A stretch of DNA of 64,000 nucleotides from Cellvibrio fontiphilus_A (GTDB taxonomy: Bacteria; Pseudomonadota; Gammaproteobacteria; Pseudomonadales; Cellvibrionaceae): contig NZ_JBHRTF010000002.1 of assembly GCF_042646205.1 (NCBI RefSeq), positions 124,001 through 188,000 of the forward strand. The letters run 5' to 3'. The notes under the pieces are model-generated. The model ran no database searches and was not told where the DNA came from. It saw only the letters and a list, made by a program, of their open reading frames with translations. Below, piece by piece: positions 46,210-55,044 of this stretch. Position 1 is the stretch's first letter, and each line of letters begins with the position of its first letter. A program made the position numbers and the translations under genes.

Positions 46210-46698
46210 TCACCGGATTGATGGGTGACACAACACTCCATGCACTGTATGCAACGGCGCGGGCACATCGGCTACCGCTTGCAAAACAAATCGCAAACCA
46301 GCCGGAGTGATCAGTTGCACACTTTTGTCATACATCCAAGATTGATTGATGCGCCCTTCCTTGATCCGCATTAATAATCGCCCGCGCATGGACAATAGGC
46401 AGCCTGTTGCTTTTAACCCGAGAAACTCTTCATGATGAATGCCGCTAATAGAAAAGCTGGCCAAGGCTTCATTTCCGCTAGTTAATAGTTGATCGACGGT
46501 AAAACTGGCGCTGGCAAATACATCGGTGAGCAAATTAAAAAATCCTTTAAATTCGTGGCGGCTGGCAGGATTGAACTCCGGGAAACCCCAACAACTTACA
46601 GACTCACTAACATAACGTTCAAAATGTGCATCCGAACCCTCCAGTGCTCCTTGCAAAAATCTATCTATTTCGGCGTTTAGGGATTGATGCTGTTGCAT
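46210..46698 (-). CDS. SnoaL-like protein of unknown function
   Basis: 162 residues with the SnoaL/NTF2-like cone fold pattern: a helical N-terminus, then ASASFTVDQLLTSGNEALASF and INQSWMYDKSVQL strands. No active-site residues are identifiable, so it is not assigned a reaction. No signal peptide. Lies 59 bp upstream of the AlkC-like gene and might be co-transcribed with it. A strong terminator separates it from the kinase-like gene further upstream. Confidence 0.6.
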   Translation of the reverse strand: MQQHQSLNAEIDRFLQGALEGSDAHFERYVSESVSCWGFPEFNPASRHEFKGFFNLLTDVFASASFTVDQLLTSGNEALASFSISGIHHEEFLGLKATGCLLSMRGRLLMRIKEGRINQSWMYDKSVQLITPAGLRFVLQAVADVPAPLHTVHGVLCHPSIR

Positions 46699-46860
46699 AC
46701 CAAACTCCTCAGCATTTGGAAATGAATATTCAAGCCCGTTAGAAACAGGCCAGAATTAGTCTGAACCTTGCCATCAGGATAAGGTCAAGCAGATAAAGCT
46801 CGAATAGAATCAACTTTATTCGGGAAGGGATAATTTATTCAGGACGGGTCAGCAGAAACA

Positions 46861-46888
46861 AAAAAGGCTCCAATCGGAGCCTTTTTAA
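46861..46888 (-). terminator. Rho-independent terminator after the pseudokinase gene
   Basis: On the minus strand the stem GGCTCC/GGAGCC (46866-46871, 46876-46881) with a 4-nt loop is followed by seven T. The plus strand also carries a T run (CTTTTT), so it is probably bidirectional. Confidence 0.9.
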
Positions 46889-46911
46889 ACATCAAACAGC
46901 GCGCTGATTGT

Positions 46912-48267
46912 TTACACCAATGCCAACTGGATATTAAAACAAGTGCCGTTTTGTTCGTCGGAGGTGACGACCATTTGGCCGCGGTGGTGATGGGAAATAA
47001 TAAAATAGGAATAGGACAAACGCTGTTCCACCGGGCAGGTTTCCGGGTGGCTGTTCATTGCAAAGTAGGGCTGGAAAATATCCAGCTGTTCTTCCTCGGT
47101 TAAACATTTGCCGTTGTGGGCGAGTTTGATCCAGAGTGAATCGTAAAATTCGCTGATTTCAATATTGATCCAGGGTTTGTTGTTATCGTCCCAGTGTTTT
47201 GCATTCAGGGCGTAAAACGCATTGCGCATAAGGCGCACAAATACCTGTGCCAATTCTGCAGGGAAGCAGGGAATCTCGGGCAAATTGGCGGCGTAATTGC
47301 GGCGAATATTTATTTGGCGGAAAGCCAGGCCTTGCGGGTCGGTAAACAGGTGGCTCGCCAATTCAATGCTGTGATCCATGATCGGCGCTATGGCGGCAGT
47401 TTGTTTGTCGTTGTGATGACTACTGGCCAACTCTAATAAATTTTGCGCAATCGCTGTGGCTTGCTGCGCACTTTGACGCACGGCTTCCACTTCATTTAAT
47501 AAAAATTCTTTTACCTCGCCCAAGTCTGCCGCTTCCAACTCCTGCCGCGCACTGGATACACGCGCAAAAATACTGTTAATCGGCAGGCTGATGTCGTACA
47601 CCATCGCCGAGGCCAATTCGCCCATGGCGGAAACCTTGTCGCGCTCGGCCAATTTATTTTCCGCGTTGACTTGTTTGGTCACGTCGGAAATCAAAATCAC
47701 TATGCCGGTGTCGTCCTGTTTATCCAGCGGGTAGAGGGTGATATCAAAACTGTATTGGCCCGGCTGCGCATGTTTGATATTCATTGTCTCGCCCGACTCC
47801 AATACCGCTTTAACCTGCGCTTCGGTCAGGGTAATCGCCGAGTAGACTTTCCAGAGGTTGGTGCCGATCACATCGCGCAGTGGGCGACCGGTAACTTCTT
47901 CCGCTTTTTTGTTCCACTGGGTGATTTCCAATTGCTGGTTCAAACCAATCAGCATTACCGGCATGGAATTCACTATGCTGGCGATATAGGCCTCGCGCTC
48001 TTGCAGTTCAGCCGTGCGATCTGCCACGCGCTCTTCCAGTGTGGCTTTAATCTCCGTTAAGGCGCGGTTGGAGCGCACCGCACGCAAGTGGGCGCGGATA
48101 AGGAAAAACAGCACCACCAGCAGGGTCAGAATCAACACACTGGCACTGGTATTGGCCACGTATTGCCAGCGGGTGCTGCCGTCCTCCTCGCGGAATACCG
48201 CAAATATATCGGCGTAGGCACTAAAACTCAGGCTGGCGAGGGCACTAAATACCAGGGCTTGTCTCAT
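46912..48267 (-). CDS. PAS-containing histidine-kinase-like protein lacking the catalytic His
   Basis: 451 residues from the ATG at 48267; an upstream in-frame extension is ignored since MRQALVFSALASLSFSAYA is a signal peptide or first anchor. A second hydrophobic segment is at about 40-62. PAS domain about 105-215 (EAYIASIVNSMPVMLIGLN...ITQWNKKAEEVTGRP). The H-box region reads GELASAMVYDISLPINSI where kinases have GIAHEI: Tyr224 replaces His. The ATPase domain keeps an N-box (MRNAFYALNA), but the G1 box reads LAHNGKCL and the GTGLGL box is gone. It is therefore probably a non-phosphorylating sensor or adaptor. It lies downstream of nirBD on the same strand, beyond a terminator. Confidence 0.85.
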   Translation of the reverse strand: MRQALVFSALASLSFSAYADIFAVFREEDGSTRWQYVANTSASVLILTLLVVLFFLIRAHLRAVRSNRALTEIKATLEERVADRTAELQEREAYIASIVNSMPVMLIGLNQQLEITQWNKKAEEVTGRPLRDVIGTNLWKVYSAITLTEAQVKAVLESGETMNIKHAQPGQYSFDITLYPLDKQDDTGIVILISDVTKQVNAENKLAERDKVSAMGELASAMVYDISLPINSIFARVSSARQELEAADLGEVKEFLLNEVEAVRQSAQQATAIAQNLLELASSHHNDKQTAAIAPIMDHSIELASHLFTDPQGLAFRQINIRRNYAANLPEIPCFPAELAQVFVRLMRNAFYALNAKHWDDNNKPWINIEISEFYDSLWIKLAHNGKCLTEEEQLDIFQPYFAMNSHPETCPVEQRLSYSYFIISHHHRGQMVVTSDEQNGTCFNIQLALV

Positions 48268-48365
48268 GGAATGGGTCTCATCAAAAAAACGGCGGGGTAA
48301 ATCCCGGCAAATTTTACTCGATTGGCCCCGGCAATAGCTATGTTTGCGCCCGCTAAACACCCGGC

Positions 48366-48396
48366 AACAAAAAAGGGCAAATCACATGATTTGCCC
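48366..48396 (-). terminator. Rho-independent terminator after nirD
   Basis: Read on the minus strand: GGGCAAATC/GATTTGCCC (48375-48383, 48388-48396) with a 4-nt loop, then a T run (48374 down to 48368). It ends the sumT-nirB-nirD unit; the 267-bp gap before the pseudokinase holds little else. Confidence 0.9.
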
Positions 48397-48534
48397 GTGG
48401 AAGCGACTCATGAAGCAGTCGAAGAAGAGGGGAGAGAACTCATAACACTTCACTAACAATAAACAACATCTTGCCGACAGCACCCGGCAGACAAATTATC
48501 GCCTGCCTTGTGCAGTCGTGAATCCGGGCAGGAA

Positions 48535-48867
48535 TCAGGCCTGCACCTGTACCAAGCCGTCATCTACCCGCACGGGAAATACCGTTACTTGATATTCCGG
48601 TTTTTCCAAACATTCCCCGGTGCGCAAGTTGTAGTGCTCTTTGTAGAGGGGCGATGCAACGACGACTTCATCGCCAATAGAACCAATAATGCCGCGCGAC
48701 AACACATTGGCTTCACCCACCGGATCATAGTTACTGATCGCAAAAATTTCGTTTAACCGGCGCGAGCGAAAAATCGCCACTTGCTGTTGATTGACCAAGG
48801 CACAGACGCCGGTGTCGGGCAATAAATCATCTAACTCGCACACACTAATCCAGGGTTTTTCGCTCAT
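48535..48867 (-). CDS. nirD: Nitrite reductase small subunit (Rieske-like)
   Basis: 110 residues from the ATG at 48867, the methionine before SEKPWISVCELDDLLP, typical for NirD. A Rieske-type ferredoxin fold is present (NEIFAISNYDPVGEANVLSRG; SPLYKEHYNLRTGECLE), lacking the paired Cys-His cluster ligands as usual for NirD. It partners NirB in NADH-dependent nitrite reduction to ammonia. The nirB-nirD gap is 156 bp and contains a structured GC-rich repeat. Confidence 0.92.
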   Translation of the reverse strand: MSEKPWISVCELDDLLPDTGVCALVNQQQVAIFRSRRLNEIFAISNYDPVGEANVLSRGIIGSIGDEVVVASPLYKEHYNLRTGECLEKPEYQVTVFPVRVDDGLVQVQA

Positions 48868-48903
48868 GATATTTCTCGCTAAAAATAAATTTTTTGCTCG
48901 CAA

Positions 48904-49020
48904 CCCCTCCTAACATCCCCCTTGGCCGGGGGAGGAATTTGCCCCCTCCCTTTTTGAAGGGGGAAGAGGCGGGGTTATTACTCCCTCCCATTTTCAAGGG
49001 GAGGGTTAGGGTGGGGTTAT
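48904..49020 (-). repeat. GC-rich multi-hairpin intergenic repeat, copy A (nirB-nirD)
   Basis: Read on the minus strand it starts ATAACCCCACCCTAACCCTC and contains CCCTCCC/GGGAGGG hairpins. It is homologous to copy B at 54085-54199 and fills the space between nirB and nirD. Confidence 0.8.
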
Positions 49021-49023
49021 GAA

Positions 49024-51564
49024 TTAATCCACCAATTCCACAAATTGAATACTGCTGCTGCCGCGCTCTTCAGCGGTGGCGGGGCGAATTTGATCGCGCT
49101 CCACTACATAAGCGAGGTTGCTGTCAGTCGCATTGGAATTAATAAAATGTTTGAAACGTTTTTGCAGTGTTTCGTTTTCCACCGTGGTTTTCCATTCACA
49201 CTGGTACTGGCTGATGTTGTAAGCCATTTGCGCTTCCAATTCGCCGCACAAACCGAGCGCATCATCAATCACCACTTTTTTCAGGTAAGCCAAACCGCCT
49301 TCCATATTTTCCATCCACACCGAAGTGCGTTGCAGGCGATCTGCCGTGCGGATGTAGAACATCATGATGCGGTCGATGTATTGAATTAGCGTCACATCAT
49401 CCAACCCGGTGGCAAATAAATCCGCGTGACGCGGACGCATACCGCCGTTACCACAGACGTACAAACTCCAGCCGGTTTCTGTCGCGATAACACCAAAATC
49501 TTTGGATTGCGCCTCGGCACATTCGCGCGTACACCCCGACACACCAAATTTTATTTTGTGCGGCGCACGTACACCCTTGTAGCGATTTTCCAATTCAATC
49601 GCCATGCCCACCGAATCCAACACGCCGTAGCGACACCAGGTGCTGCCCACACAGGATTTCACTGTGCGCAGGGATTTGCCGTAGGCATGGCCGGTTTCAA
49701 ACCCAGCGTCCACTAACACTTTCCAAATCGCTGGCAGCTGATGCAATTGCGCACCAAATAAATCGATACGCTGGCCGCCAGTAATTTTGGTGTAGAGCTT
49801 GTACTCTTTCGCGACTTGGCCAAGCACAATTAATTTTTCCGGAGTAATTTCACCACCGGCGACACGCGGTACAATCGAATAGGTGCCGTCTTTTTGCATA
49901 TTGCCGAGGAAAATATCGTTGGTATCTTGCAGGCCGATGTGTTTTTCATCCAACACATATTCATTCCAGAATGCGGCAAGAATTGAAGCCACTGCCGGCT
50001 TACAAATTTCACACCCCAAACCATGGCCGTGTTCATCGAGCAAATGATCAAAAGATTTAATTTGTTTGATGCGCACTATGTCTGCCAATTCCTGACGCGA
50101 ATGCGGGAAGTGTTCGCAAATATGGTTGCTGACTTCCACCCCCAATTTGGTGAGTTCAGCATCCATTACTTGTTTGGTGAGCGCGCTACAACCACCACAA
50201 CCGGTGGAAGCTTTGGTGATAGCTTTAATGTCACCCATGGTGCGTGCACCGTCTTGCACAGCGCAACAAATTGCACCTTTACTCACATCAAAACAGGAAC
50301 AGATCATTGCTGTTTCTGGCAGTGCATCCACACCTATTGCCATGCCGGCGCCATCAACATTGGGCAAAATCAAACAGTTGGGGTCTTCCGGCAAATCCAT
50401 TCCATTCACGCACATTTGTTGCAATGTGCCGTAGGCTTCTACATCGCCCACCAATACTGCACCCAACAATTTTTTATTGTCGGCCGATACAATTAAACGT
50501 TTGTAGACTTCATCCACATCGTTGCTGTAGGTGTAGCTGAGTGAACCGGGGGTGTTGCCGTGGGCATCGCCAATGGAGGCGACATCTACGCCGAGCAATT
50601 TTAATTTGGTGCTCATATCCGCACCCATAAATTGTTCGCTGCCACCGGTGATGTGCGACAAAGCCACTTTTGCCATTTGGTAACCGGGCGCCACCAAACC
50701 AAAAATGCGATTGTTCCACAGCGCACATTCACCAATGGCGTAAATATCTTTCACGGTGGTTTGGCAGTTGTTGTCCACCACAATGCCGCCGCGCTCACCC
50801 ACTCCCAAACCACATTTGCGCGCGAGTTCATCCTGCGGGCGAATACCGGCAGAGAACAAAATCATATCGGTTTCCAAATGGCTGCCATCGGCAAAATTCA
50901 TTCGGTAGCGCGCTTCGCTGCCCGCCACAATTTCGGTAGTGGCTTTTTGGGTGTGAACTTTTACGCCTATGGCTTCAATTTTGCGGCGCAATAATTTTCC
51001 GCCACCTTCATCCAATTGCACTGCCATTAAACGCGGTGCAAATTCCACCACGTGGGTTTCAAGGCCCGCTGCTTTTAATGCCGCTGCCGCTTCCAAACCG
51101 AGCAGGCCGCCCCCCACGACAACACCGACTTTACTCACGCTCGCCGAGCGGGTGATGGCTTCCAGATCTTCAATGGTGCGATACACCAAACAGTGTTCAC
51201 CGTTATTGCCGGGGATGGGTGGCACAAACGGGAAGGAGCCAGTCGCCAGGATTAATTGATCGTAAGCTTCGCGACGGCCCGAGGCGGTAATCACTTCTTT
51301 GTTTTCAATATCCAGATCAACCACTTTATCTTTCAAAATAAATTCGACTGATTTTTCGTGGTAATAATCTTCACTGGTTAACATCAAATCGTCGGCGGTC
51401 GAGCCGGAAAAATATTTGGAGAGCTGCACGCGGTCGTAAGCAAGGCGCGGCTCCTCGGAAAAAGTCACTACCTGATATTGCTCTGCAGCGGCGTGGTTTA
51501 CCAAATTATCGATAAACTTGTGCCCTACCATGCCGTTACCCACTACAACAATACGCTTCTTCAT
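49024..51564 (-). CDS. nirB: Nitrite reductase (NADH) large subunit
   Basis: 846 residues. The N-terminal FAD/NAD module (about 1-410: GNGMVGHKFIDNL, LILATGSFPFVPPIPG, GGGLLGLEAAAAL) is followed by a BFD-type [2Fe-2S] domain (about 420-530: ICSCFDVSKGAI, GCGGC) and the siroheme/4Fe-4S domain (about 550-800: CVGSTWCRYG and CTRECAEA provide the four Cys). It performs six-electron reduction of nitrite to ammonium in the cytoplasm and needs siroheme, whose precursor is made by the sumT gene just upstream. Standard length. Confidence 0.96.
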   Translation of the reverse strand: MKKRIVVVGNGMVGHKFIDNLVNHAAAEQYQVVTFSEEPRLAYDRVQLSKYFSGSTADDLMLTSEDYYHEKSVEFILKDKVVDLDIENKEVITASGRREAYDQLILATGSFPFVPPIPGNNGEHCLVYRTIEDLEAITRSASVSKVGVVVGGGLLGLEAAAALKAAGLETHVVEFAPRLMAVQLDEGGGKLLRRKIEAIGVKVHTQKATTEIVAGSEARYRMNFADGSHLETDMILFSAGIRPQDELARKCGLGVGERGGIVVDNNCQTTVKDIYAIGECALWNNRIFGLVAPGYQMAKVALSHITGGSEQFMGADMSTKLKLLGVDVASIGDAHGNTPGSLSYTYSNDVDEVYKRLIVSADNKKLLGAVLVGDVEAYGTLQQMCVNGMDLPEDPNCLILPNVDGAGMAIGVDALPETAMICSCFDVSKGAICCAVQDGARTMGDIKAITKASTGCGGCSALTKQVMDAELTKLGVEVSNHICEHFPHSRQELADIVRIKQIKSFDHLLDEHGHGLGCEICKPAVASILAAFWNEYVLDEKHIGLQDTNDIFLGNMQKDGTYSIVPRVAGGEITPEKLIVLGQVAKEYKLYTKITGGQRIDLFGAQLHQLPAIWKVLVDAGFETGHAYGKSLRTVKSCVGSTWCRYGVLDSVGMAIELENRYKGVRAPHKIKFGVSGCTRECAEAQSKDFGVIATETGWSLYVCGNGGMRPRHADLFATGLDDVTLIQYIDRIMMFYIRTADRLQRTSVWMENMEGGLAYLKKVVIDDALGLCGELEAQMAYNISQYQCEWKTTVENETLQKRFKHFINSNATDSNLAYVVERDQIRPATAEERGSSSIQFVELVD

Positions 51565-51645
51565 ATATGCCTCACGTTATTACGCGCTTATCAATGTCTT
51601 TTGACTTAATGTGTTACTAACCGGTTGTAAACTTTTTGCCTGGTG

Positions 51646-52515
51646 TCAGGCCAACAGCAAACTTTCTGCGCTGCTGTGCTGCCAGATTTGCGCTTGCAAT
51701 TGCGCTTTCATGCGCACCACTTCACCCACAATAATCAGCGCGGGCGATTGCACCTGCTCACGCACCACTGCCGCAGGAAAATCGTGCAAATCAGAAATAA
51801 TGTCGCGCTGGTCTTTGCGGCAGCCGTTTTCGATAATTGCCACCGGTGTATCGGCAGCCAAACCACCCGCTAATAACTGCGCGGCAATCTCATCGGCGCG
51901 GGTCAGCCCCATGTAAAACACCAGGGTGTGATTGAGTTGTGCGAGCGCAGCCCAATTCACATCCAAACTTTTTTCGGCGTGGCCGGTAACAAAGGTGCAA
52001 CCCTGTGACAAACCGCGATGGGTGAGCGGAATATCCGCATAAGTGCTGCACCCCGATGCCGAGGTAATTCCGGGAATCACTTCGGCATCAATACCGGCGC
52101 TACGCAGCTCCAGCAGCTCTTCACCGCCGCGACCAAACACAAAAGGGTCACCACCTTTAATGCGGCATACGTTTAAACCCGCCTGCGCTTGAGTGACTAA
52201 TAATTGATTTAAATCTTCCTGCTTTATGCTGTGCTGGTTTTTTGCTTTGCCAACATAGTGCGCAGGAATGTGGGAGGGAAAAAGTGCGCGAATATCTTCG
52301 CTGACCAAGTAATCATAAAAAATAATGTCGGCGTTGTTGATCGCGCGCAGGGCTTTCAGCGTTAAGAGTTCGGCATCGCCGGGGCCGGCGCCAACTAACC
52401 AAACCTTGCCTGTGGTTTTGTCGCCGGGTGTATGTCTGCCTGTTTTTTTTGCGCCGGGTGTTTTTACCAGCGCGGAAGGAAGAACTTGCACACTCGCTTT
52501 AAAGAAATTGTTCAT
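51646..52515 (-). CDS. Uroporphyrinogen-III C-methyltransferase
   Basis: 289 residues from the ATG at 52515; an open extension to 52566 is not preferred. The SUMT family shows VWLVGAGPGDAELLTLKALRA, YDYLV, RIKGGDPFVFGRGGEE and GITSASG. It makes precorrin-2, the step leading to siroheme, the cofactor of NirB encoded 81 bp downstream. Single-domain enzyme without the CysG dehydrogenase/ferrochelatase part, so another enzyme must complete siroheme. It equals cobA/nirE/sumT in other annotations. Confidence 0.94.
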   Translation of the reverse strand: MNNFFKASVQVLPSALVKTPGAKKTGRHTPGDKTTGKVWLVGAGPGDAELLTLKALRAINNADIIFYDYLVSEDIRALFPSHIPAHYVGKAKNQHSIKQEDLNQLLVTQAQAGLNVCRIKGGDPFVFGRGGEELLELRSAGIDAEVIPGITSASGCSTYADIPLTHRGLSQGCTFVTGHAEKSLDVNWAALAQLNHTLVFYMGLTRADEIAAQLLAGGLAADTPVAIIENGCRKDQRDIISDLHDFPAAVVREQVQSPALIIVGEVVRMKAQLQAQIWQHSSAESLLLA

Positions 52516-53020
52516 GACATCACCTGCCTGTTGTTTACAAACAGGGAATTGCAAAGCCAATGCCACAACCTGATTTTTAAAAAAATAATTTATTTTTCTT
52601 TTTAATTCATATGTTTAGCGATGCACTCGAAAAATCAATCAAGAACCCAGCGGTTTTATCGACTGGCATCAAACAGGTTTTGTGATTTTTAATGGTGCAG
52701 ATGCGCACCAGATAAATGCAAAATGAAAAATTTTGATTTTGCAAAAACGCACCAATAAAAAACAAAGTGATGGTGCACCCCGCACCAATATCAGACATTT
52801 TTATTTTTCTACCGATTTTGGAGGGAATGGCGCACTATGATCGAGATCAATTTTGCGTGGAAAAAATGCCTGCAAGCTGGCTACCGCGGTTTACACTGTG
52901 CAAAATCACCATTTTGGAACAGGCTTTGAATGGCAGATGTGTTGAACGACTGACTCCAGCTAGCTAGAGTCGCTATGCCCTCAGGCTTTTGCCTCGCAAT
53001 TCAGGGAACACCTTCTATAT
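52516..53020. promoter_or_regulatory. Divergent regulatory region of sumT-nirBD and moaAB
   Basis: 505 bp without a convincing gene. Contains two inverted repeats TGGTGC/GCACCA (52693-52710 with 6-nt spacer; 52771-52787 with 5-nt spacer), a further GCACCA half site at 52749, and an ANR/FNR-like ATGATCGAGATCAA (52837-52850), nine of ten consensus positions on the reverse strand. A short open frame at 52767-52967 lacks a ribosome-binding site and is not called. Confidence 0.55.
52693..52787. promoter_or_regulatory. TGGTGC/GCACCA operator cluster
   Basis: Two palindromic sites and one half site within 95 bp, all with the same hexamer pair. The order of half sites (TGGTGC first) is the reverse of the NtrC consensus, so the binding protein is unknown. 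Position suggests nitrogen-linked control of the reductase operon. Confidence 0.5.
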
Positions 53021-54061
53021 ATGGCTCTTGTTGATTCGACTATCTCATCGCACGGCTCCGGGCCGCTCATTGATAGCTTTGGCCGTACTATTAACTACGT
53101 CCGTTTGTCAGTGACTGACCGCTGCGACCTGCGCTGCGTTTATTGTATGGCGGAGGAAATGCAGTTCCTGCCGCGCCGCGAAGTGCTGAGCATTGAAGAG
53201 TTCACCCAACTGGGCGCCGCGTTTGTCGCCCTGGGCGTAAGCAAACTGCGTATTACCGGCGGCGAACCCCTGGTGCGCCAGGGCAGTATTCGCCTGTTGG
53301 AAAACCTGGGGCAACTACCCGGTTTGCGCGAGCTCTGCCTGACCACCAACGGCACCCACCTACCCCAATATGCCCAAGCGATTAAAGATGCGGGCGTGGC
53401 GCGTATTAATATCAGCCTGGATAGCCTTAGCCCGGCGCGGTTTCGCCAGCTCACCCGGTTTGGCGATCTCAATCAGGTGCTGGCCGGGATTAAAGCGGCG
53501 CAGGCGGCAGGTTTTAAACGCATCAAACTCAACTGCGTAGCGCTCAAACATTACAACGCGGATGAAGTGCCGGCACTGGTACGTTTTGCCTTGGATGAGG
53601 GGCTAGATATCAGTTTTATCGAGGAGATGCCGCTCGGGCGCATTAACGATCACGGGCGCGCGGCGGAATTTATTAGCAGTGAAGAGCTGCGCAACCAGCT
53701 GTCGCCGTTTCAGCTCAGCCCGCTGGCAAGCGACACGCATAACAGCCATCACGCGGGCCCCGCGCGCTATTGGCAAGCCGCCGGTTACACGAGCCGGATA
53801 GGATTTATCTCGCCCCACTCCAGCAATTTTTGCGGCAGTTGCAACCGCGTGCGCGTCACCGCTACGGGCCGTTTATTGTTGTGCCTGGGGCAGGAAAACA
53901 GCGTGGATTTGCGCGCGCAACTGCGCAGCGCGCACTACTCGGAAACGGAGCTGCGCCAGACGATTATCAACGCCATGCAACACAAACCCGAAAAACACAC
54001 CTTTGACCTTAGCAACGACGAACCGCAAATTGTGCGGTTTATGAATATGACGGGGGGCTAG
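53021..54061 (+). CDS. moaA: GTP 3',8-cyclase MoaA
   Basis: 346 residues of a radical-SAM enzyme. The N-terminal cluster motif CDLRCVYC has Cys 35, 39 and 42. The C-terminal [4Fe-4S] is held by C271, C274 and C288 (CGSC...LCLG). The extreme C-terminal GG tail, needed for activity, is present (MNMTGG). First step of molybdopterin synthesis, here beside assimilatory nitrite reductase, consistent with supplying Mo cofactor to a nitrate reductase not in the window. A 156-bp gap precedes moaB. Confidence 0.96.
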   Translation: MALVDSTISSHGSGPLIDSFGRTINYVRLSVTDRCDLRCVYCMAEEMQFLPRREVLSIEEFTQLGAAFVALGVSKLRITGGEPLVRQGSIRLLENLGQLPGLRELCLTTNGTHLPQYAQAIKDAGVARINISLDSLSPARFRQLTRFGDLNQVLAGIKAAQAAGFKRIKLNCVALKHYNADEVPALVRFALDEGLDISFIEEMPLGRINDHGRAAEFISSEELRNQLSPFQLSPLASDTHNSHHAGPARYWQAAGYTSRIGFISPHSSNFCGSCNRVRVTATGRLLLCLGQENSVDLRAQLRSAHYSETELRQTIINAMQHKPEKHTFDLSNDEPQIVRFMNMTGG

Positions 54062-54084
54062 TCCCCATAACCCCTCACAAATCC

Positions 54085-54199
54085 TATAACCCCACCCCAA
54101 CCCTCCCCTTGTCAGGGGAGGGAGTAACTGCTCCTCCCCTTTTTGAAGGGGGAGGTTGGGAGGGGGTAGCTCCTTCCCCTTAACAAGGGGGAGGGGGTT
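54085..54199 (+). repeat. GC-rich multi-hairpin intergenic repeat, copy B (moaA-moaB)
   Basis: Homologous to copy A: ATAACCCCACCCCAACCC start, CCTCCCC/GGGGAGG hairpins and a CCCCTTTTTGAAGGGGG-type second hairpin. It sits between moaA and moaB, 24 bp after the moaA stop. Confidence 0.8.
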
Positions 54200-54217
54200 A
54201 ACTAACGAGGAAAAAAT

Positions 54218-54733
54218 ATGTCCGCACAAAAAGAATTTGAACCGCTCAATATCTGCATCCTGACTGTATCTGACACCCGCAATTTGGAGACCGATACTTC
54301 AGGGCAAAAACTGCAGGATTTGCTACTCGCCGCAGGCCACAGACTGCACGACCGCAAACTGGTGATTGACGATATCTACCAAATCCGCGCCGCGCTCTCC
54401 AACTGGATTGTCGAACCGCAAGCGCAGGTAGTGTTGATTACCGGCGGCACCGGTTTTGCGGGGCGCGACTCTACAGTGGAGGCAGTCACTCCGTTATTTG
54501 ATAAAACCGTAGTCGGCTTTGGTGAATTGTTTCGTCAGGTGTCTTTTGAAGAGATTGGCACCTCTACCATTCAATCCCGCGCTACCGCCGGCCTTGCCAA
54601 TCGCACCCTGATTTTCTGCCTGCCCGGCTCTACCGGCGCTTGCACCACCGCTTGGGAGAAGATCATTAAAGACCAGCTGGATGCCCGCCATCGCCCCTGT
54701 AATTTTGTCGGCCAGCTGCGCTTGGCAACTTAA
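54218..54733 (+). CDS. moaB: Molybdenum cofactor biosynthesis protein MoaB
   Basis: 171 residues. The MogA/MoaB-type fold has ILTVSDTRNLETDTSGQ, the substrate-binding VVLITGGTGFAGRD (Thr-Gly-Gly loop) and LPGSTGACTTAWEKI. It binds or adenylylates molybdopterin; MoaB versus Mog is decided by length and the lack of Mog-specific extension. Good GAGGAA ribosome-binding site after the repeat. Second gene of a moaA-moaB unit. Confidence 0.93.
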   Translation: MSAQKEFEPLNICILTVSDTRNLETDTSGQKLQDLLLAAGHRLHDRKLVIDDIYQIRAALSNWIVEPQAQVVLITGGTGFAGRDSTVEAVTPLFDKTVVGFGELFRQVSFEEIGTSTIQSRATAGLANRTLIFCLPGSTGACTTAWEKIIKDQLDARHRPCNFVGQLRLAT

Positions 54734-55044
54734 GCCCTCTTTTTGGCGCATATTTTTGGTTTGTGGCACAAAATATTGCACCAATGCTGCGCCAGACGCC
54801 ATAAACCCCGCTCCCAAATAGGGAGCCGGGCTCATCTTGCATACCAGTTTTTTTATAAAACCCAGTCATCCCGGGGAAGACGCCGGCCAAAACCGGGGCA
54901 CCGCCTGTAAAAACCAATCAAATAGCATAAATATGATCGAAACATCGCAGCTGGCAAGCTAATTGCTCAGACAGATCATTCTCATGACTAAATGGGACTG
55001 CCAAGCGACTTGGCGCTTTTTGATGTATTTATGAGCGTGCCTCC
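54734..55044 (+). promoter_or_regulatory. Leader region of the GGDEF-EAL gene with terminator-like hairpin
   Basis: 311 bp. Near its 3' end GCCAAG/CTTGGC (55000-55005, 55009-55014) with a 3-nt loop is followed by GCTTTTTG, a small terminator-like structure 24 bp before the ATG at 55045. A GC-rich hairpin (CCCGCTCCC/GGGAGCCGGG, about 54808-54833) lies further up. No known c-di-GMP riboswitch consensus is seen. Confidence 0.4.

Noticed and set aside
52693..52787. NtrC binding sites
   Set aside because: Half sites are in the opposite order (TGGTGC then GCACCA) to the NtrC consensus, and no sigma-54 -24/-12 pair with the correct spacing was found on either strand.
52767..52967. Small plus-strand gene in the sumT-moaA gap
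   Set aside because: No ribosome-binding site, no recognisable motif, and it overlaps the candidate operators.
54734..55044. c-di-GMP riboswitch
   Set aside because: The conserved GEMM-I core is absent; only a terminator-like hairpin near the start codon is supported.
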